Source of the DNA: Acanthaster planci
Lineage: Eukaryota; Echinodermata; Asteroidea; Valvatida; Acanthasteridae
Direction of reading: 5' to 3'
Length of the DNA: 64,000 bases
Assembly (NCBI RefSeq): GCF_001949145.1
Contig: NW_019091450.1
Coordinates: 771,105 to 835,104, forward strand
The notes beneath the pieces are model-generated. The model worked only from the letters and a program-made list of their open reading frames with translations, ran no database searches and was not told the origin of the DNA. Below, one piece after another: positions 60,201-64,000 of the stretch (position 1 is its first letter; the number at the start of each line of letters is the position of its first letter). Position numbers and translations under genes: made by a program.

Positions 60201-60869
60201 GAACACTTAAAAGTATTTTCAGTCACCATCCAAAATTTCTGATTTGTATCCAACTCAACAGACTTATGCACACTGTTGAAATATTTCTGCCCACACTTTC
60301 GGGATCAGTCGTTGATTTCTGTAGGAGCTGTTGGTCCATAGATACTTAAGGTTTGTGGCCTACCCTGATTGATGTTACAGTATTACTGTAAAACAGCACC
60401 CTCACTTGTTAGGAAAAGGGAAAGACAAGTTTAAGTGTTAAAAAATGTCACTTTTTGATTAAGCCCTAAAGGGGTGTGTGGAAAAATATTTTTAACAAAA
60501 GAATAAATCACAAATGCTTTCTGAAGCAATGGGTCAGCAGTGTCAATGGAATCCTCGTCATAGTTCATTTTCTGACATGAAAATGGATGAAAAGCAATAG
60601 ACACTAACACTTTTTTTATGAAATAAAAGGTGTAGAAATAAGAAGCGTGCAAGGATCTTATAATTTTTGAAGAAATGTCTCAATTTCTGCTGCAACTTAG
60701 TTCCTTCTCTGATTAATTTCTTCCCCAGACTTCCTCATATGAAAGCTGTGGGTATGCCCCAGGAGAAGCAGACCATGATGCTGATGAGAAGAGCGCCCTC
60801 GCTTCCTTCAAACTGGAGAGAAATCGAAGGAAGATGGAGGACAAGATCCGATGGGTCTTCACTTCATGA
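51256..60869 (+). CDS. Tentative small three-exon gene, product not recognised
   Basis: Candidate exons are 51236-51314 (start codon 51256 after an in-frame TAA), 57317-57413 and 60729-60869 (TGA). All have good GT-AG sites, and the phases agree (2, then 0) for a 98-residue product that begins MMEQGVTNDWAALVESTEPE and ends FKLERNRRKMEDKIRWVFTS, charged and probably helical. One point speaks against this exact model: exon 2 read one frame over (KRAQERSRSIEDPSDSHSDS) looks more like real protein than the phase-matched frame. An exon may be missing or a splice site misjudged. I do not recognise a family. The first intron is about 6 kb and contains the DIRS relic. Confidence 0.35.
52605..53213 (+). 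pseudogene. DIRS gag-like region
   Basis: An open frame of about 200 codons with a Lys/Ser-rich basic stretch (KKRKAKSSSSASSSSKVEKR) followed by Pro/Ser-rich sequence, as in DIRS ORF1 products. There is no zinc knuckle. The frame breaks after 53213, and similar composition continues in other frames to about 53900, so the gag region is decayed. Its position upstream of the reverse transcriptase is the main evidence. Confidence 0.55.
53919..55200 (+). pseudogene. DIRS reverse transcriptase, broken
   Basis: Recognisable blocks occur in three frames: ITADSWVLPII before about 54235; LEEEISTMLRKGAITPV and KWQPIINLKPLN near 54255-54410; then SIDLRDAYLHIPIHEQF and the RALPFGLSTSPRVFT block. A TAG lies at 54652, followed by YLDNWLIVGHS near 54703 and a TGA at about 54934. 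At least two frameshifts and two stops are present. The catalytic box reads YLDN where most reverse transcriptases have xxDD. Whether this is a mutation or a subgroup feature cannot be told here. Confidence 0.85.
55180..55560 (+). pseudogene. DIRS RNase H, broken
   Basis: MDASLF with a TGA at 55201 supplies the first catalytic Asp. INLLELQTIFNALRLF supplies the Glu helix and IHSDNSTVV the second Asp. The final block HIAGTANSIADALSR, with the last Asp, is in another frame, so a frameshift lies at about 55440-55470. Confidence 0.8.
55850..56755 (+). pseudogene. DIRS tyrosine recombinase, broken
   Basis: The N-terminal part is scrambled by stops. The C-terminal catalytic half is legible from about 56370: LKWYLARTKHRR, then TRSLIRAHDVHASSTAW, a TAA-type stop, and GISLADICQAACWKSPSTF followed by the nucleophile region ECYLKDF. 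The box II motif HxxR reads HDVH, so the second catalytic Arg is lost, consistent with a CGT to CAT change. This and the stops make it inactive. Confidence 0.75.
56868..57035 (-). repeat. tRNA-derived SINE
   Basis: On the minus strand there is an A-box-like TTAGCGTAGCGGTT followed by a consensus B box GGGTTCGAGTCCC (56970-56985), the internal polymerase III promoter of tRNAs. The 3' part contains GCAGGTTTTCTCTGGGTACT and CCGGTTTCCTCC, a block I have the impression is widespread in marine invertebrate genomes. It inserted just downstream of the DIRS relic. Confidence 0.65.
57414..60728. other. Second intron of the small gene at 51.2-60.9 kb
   Basis: No exon is supported. It holds a 303-bp MITE at 58365-58667 and AT-rich sequence. 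If the reading frame problem in exon 2 is real, a missing short exon would be here or in the first intron. Confidence 0.4.
58365..58667. mobile_element. 303-bp MITE with CAGGGCCCAATTT ends
   Basis: The left end CAGGGCCCAATTTCTCGGCG and the complement of the right end CAGGGCCCAATTTCATGGGG are inverted repeats extending over about 28 bp (GCTGCTTAGCA against GCTTCTTAACA). The interior contains several further GTTAGCAC words. There is no transposase, and no clear target duplication was identified. Confidence 0.8.
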
Positions 60870-61538
60870 GAATGTCAAGGAGAGGAAGTAACTCAGATAG
60901 ATGCCAGTCCTCACCTCCATCACTGAGGAGGAACAGTTTCCAAGATTGCATGTGGGCTCCTCATCGGAATCTTAGGCATTGATTCACAAAAAGGCAAGGA
61001 AAGGACTCAGGCTTCTCAGAGATGCAGTTCCTTGCTTCCACCTTAGGTCGAGTTCGGGCGGCCTGTTCTTGACACAGGTTTCTTGTTCTCGCGCTCGAAT
61101 GGCGGGAACATGACTCAAGAACACTGTTCTTGGAACAGGATCACACACCATCTCCTTGTCAGGGTTTTACAGGAACACACGGAAAAACTCGTGAGATTTT
61201 GATTTTTGAACAGGTGCAAAAAGTAGAGAGATGGCTTCCAAAGCCATAGACAATGGGAAGTTTTGCAAAATTAACATTAATTATTTTCTGTAACACAGAA
61301 ATGAATGTTCCTGTTTGTATAGACAAGAATTCAGCCCATCCAAACATTAACTCTCGAATAACGTAGCCTGCATGGACGCCGCCAGTTGCATGTCACAAAC
61401 TACCAGCGATAACCGGTTGTTTGTTCCTGGCGTTCGAGCGACCGACCCACGAACAACAAATAGAGCTGTTTTTCTGAACACACGGGAACAAACTGCCCGA
61501 ACTCGGTCCTCGTGATGGAGCAAGTCTATCTGCATAAA

Positions 61539-62602
61539 TACACTACTCAAAGGATTCTACGTAGCGATTAATAATTTAAACAAATGGTATTCACATCATA
61601 AAAAATGAGCGTCATTTAATTTGGCTATTTTCTGGCATCAAAACAAGAAACTTCCGCTACAGAGTACTGAAGTCTCACGAGACTGAAAAAAAACTTTGGT
61701 CAGCACTTTGTCCAGGTCTTTTATGGCCCTGAAAATGATGTATAAAAAATTGAGTTTTAACCAAGCAATGTGAGGGCGCTGTGTATGAGTTACAATGATA
61801 TCACAGTAACCTGGGGGCGCTTTTTATGAGTTACAAATGTAGAATGATATCGTGGTAATGTGAGGGCACTGTTTATGAATATATTCCGGTAATGTGAGGG
61901 CAGTATTTGTGATTGTGAATCACAAAAATGAACCACTTTGAAGATGTATGTATCTCAGCATGAAAAAATTGCATGTAACCGTTGAGACCCTTTTATTGAG
62001 TAAAGTAATGCACCATCTGACTTGTATCTGTTGGCAAAATGCAAATCTTCCCCCAAATGACACATTTTTATAATTATCTGTAAAAATGATGATTGATGCA
62101 AAAAATCAACTTTGTGGTTGTCAGATCATTAAAAAAAAAAACAGCTTCACAGTTTTCCAAAACCTAAACAAAAAATGGTAAGAGGTCCAATATTTCGGTC
62201 CCTTTTGCTCAAAATGCCCTTAAGTACATTTTACCACAACAGGATTGTATAGTACTGGCCAGTTTCATTCATGTCATTGTACCCCCCCAAACTCTCTAAG
62301 ACACTCCCAGTGTCTCACCCCCTTGCCTCAGAGTCATCCCATCCTTAATTTATGCGCAAAGAGAGTGACAGGTGGCCATTTTGAAGTTGTGCAATACCTA
62401 AGCAATACACAGGACCCGATGCTTTTTGACCCTTCAGCTATTTGGGCTCTGAAACACGACTAACCAATTGCGTAGTCGCACATTTTATGGTGCTCAACCA
62501 AACATGAACATGAGCTTCAATAAGCAAAGTCAATGAGGTACACACGTGGCTGAAATTTTCAAAGACAAACGTCTGATCCTTCAATTTTTTTTGAGTAGTG
62601 TA
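61539..62602. mobile_element. Non-autonomous mariner/Tc1-type element, 1064 bp
   Basis: The left end TACACTACTCAAAGGATTCT and the complement of the right end TACACTACTCAAAAAAAATT share the TACACTACTCAAA terminus of the MITE at 16241-16480. The interior has no transposase frame. It carries a tandem block at 61760-61910 in which AATGTGAGGGC..GTTTATGA recurs three to four times at about 45-50 bp spacing. Confidence 0.7.
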
Positions 62603-63502
62603 TATGTATATTGGTATACAGTGCAATGCTGCTATAATGAACAGGGCAGGGTCCATACACAATGCCTGGTGTAGCATACGGCCCCAACTATTGCGATTTC
62701 ATTGGTACTGTTCCAATTGTAGCATTTTCATAGGCCTAAAAATCAAAATGTTTCAATTTCCATAAAAGGGGGCAAAATCCTGGCAAAAAGGGTGCTATTT
62801 GCTATTTCCTATGTTGATATGTCAGTTGTTACACATACGTGTGTTTTTGTTCGTACTTTCTTTTGTGGCTGCTTGTTTTGCTGTTGCTCATAACATGACC
62901 GTTCCAATTTTGGACTTTATTGACATCACAACTTTTGGGTCACTGTCATCAGTCCTCATTTTTTTTTTTAAAGCAAATTTGTGATGTTCTTTAAAAGTGA
63001 GCAGAAAATTTGGGAGCCAAGAGGCATGTTCCATATACCAAATTGTTAAGTATAGTGGCAAACTGTACTTGCATCCAAATTATTCATGACTTGAGAGGTA
63101 ATCTGTAAATTGAAGACAATTGGTCAGTTTGCTTTTGAAGAAAGACTATTCACCGTTAATTTGTTTTCTTTTCATCGTAACGCATTGACTCATACATGTA
63201 TTAATGCACATCTAAAAACATTCATGTTTACATTTAAGTTATCAAGACTCCATAGAATGTACATGTATTTCAAAATTTGCAAATAATTACTATTAGGAAA
63301 GACTCTAGACACTTTGATACTACTTCGTTTGAGGACTAAAAGCTTATAATATTGCATGCTTTTAAAAAATGAATGGTGTTCCCATTCAGGCAGCCAAAAT
63401 ACCAGCACTGTTCAGTCAACCCAGTGGCTGTTCTGAACCTCACTTTTAACAAGTTCGCCCCCGAACAGATATATTGACTAATGGGAAGCGCCACCAACGT
63501 AG

Positions 63503-63574
63503 TGCTGGATAGCTCAGTTGGTAGAACACTGGTACAGTGTTCCATAGGTCCCAGGTTCCAATCCCACTCCAGTC
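63503..63574 (+). repeat. tRNA-like sequence (pseudo-tRNA or SINE head)
   Basis: A box TAGCTCAGTTGG (63510-63521) and B-box-like GGTTCCAATCC (63554-63564) have tRNA spacing, and CTGGA/TCCAG can pair as an acceptor remnant. The anticodon arm would have only a five-base loop, and the B box has C in place of the conserved G. It is unlikely to be a working tRNA. Confidence 0.55.
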
Positions 63575-64000
63575 AATTTCTTTGTTCATCTTTATGAGTT
63601 TTTCCTGGGACAAAATTCTATATGCATTTTGTGTTTTCGAAGATGTACAGCCACATTGCCAGAGCATTAGAAAAAAGTCTTTCACTTAAAATTATCACAA
63701 AACTGCAAGTTGCAAATGGTTGGCTCAGTGCTAAAAGGTCATTCCTGCAAAAATCTAATTTTTGAAAGCACTCTAAGGGCCTTAATCTGTGCAGGAAAGA
63801 AATTTTGGATTTAAACAGTTTTTTATTTTTTAGTATGTTTAAATTTGAACCAATTCTGTTTCCCAAATTAATGTCTAAAAACAATATTTTTCACTAAACA
63901 CCTAGTGCATTTAAGGACCTTTCAGCACTGACATAAAATTTGTTTCATTTGAAAAATATTACCTTGCAAAAATGCTTTGTAAAACAACCACCATTTATTG

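Larger units (their letters stand above)
60870..64000. other. Downstream non-coding DNA
   Basis: No exon is supported to the end of the window. It holds the 1.06 kb mariner-type element, the tRNA-like sequence at 63503 and an inverted pair of GAACA-rich words at 61020-61500. Sequence beyond 63600 is AT-rich and featureless by eye. Confidence 0.55.

Noticed and set aside
63503-63574. Functional tRNA gene
   Set aside because: A and B boxes are present, but the anticodon loop is too short and the B box is altered, so it was listed as tRNA-like only.

Overview
This is a piece of a nuclear eukaryotic genome. Coding sequence sits in short exons with GT/AG splice sites, introns run from about 0.7 to 6 kb, the AT-rich non-coding DNA is full of short repeats, and there is a 600-N scaffold gap. 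The dense palindromic TGTACA/ACATGTAC words, the AGGCCTA words, the DIRS-type retrotransposon and the many small inverted-repeat elements suggest a marine invertebrate deuterostome (echinoderm-like). That placement is inference; no mitochondrial or rRNA marker is present.

Layout: (1) 6430-10249, + strand: the 3' three exons of a salt-inducible kinase (SIK2/SIK3 type): end of the kinase domain, UBA domain and a long Gln-rich tail with four recognisable PKA/14-3-3 sites. Its 5' exons lie left of the window or were not found. (2) 10250-25029: 3' UTR and intergenic DNA with repeats, two DNA-transposon or SINE relics, a cluster of RFX X-box-like palindromes at 18.3-18.5 kb and the N gap. (3) 28185-25030, - strand: a complete four-exon MRPL41 (mitochondrial ribosomal protein L41), assembled here from exons too short to stand out, including a 36-nt microexon. 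Its second intron holds a nested transposon. (4) 33525-44560, + strand: a complete five-coding-exon gene for a 1772-residue, mostly disordered protein, best read as a JHY (ependymal cilia) homologue. (5) 44.6-51.2 kb: intergenic, with palindromic MITEs and a CpG-dense island that may be a promoter. (6) 51236-60869, + strand: a tentative three-exon gene for a small protein I do not recognise. Its first intron contains a decayed DIRS-like tyrosine-recombinase retrotransposon (about 51.7-56.8 kb). (7) 60.9-64 kb: non-coding, with a 1.06 kb mariner-type non-autonomous element and a tRNA-like sequence.

The genes do not form a pathway. SIK is a cAMP/PKA-regulated kinase of CREB coactivators, MRPL41 belongs to the mitoribosome, and JHY is a ciliogenesis factor. 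SIK2/SIK3 and JHY both lie on human 11q23-q24, so their proximity may be old linkage. The most useful results are the reconstructed MRPL41 with its microexon, the large JHY homologue with its repeat and prion-like regions, the X-box cluster, and a catalogue of at least seven repeat or mobile families with their boundaries. I did not find a convincing new biological system.
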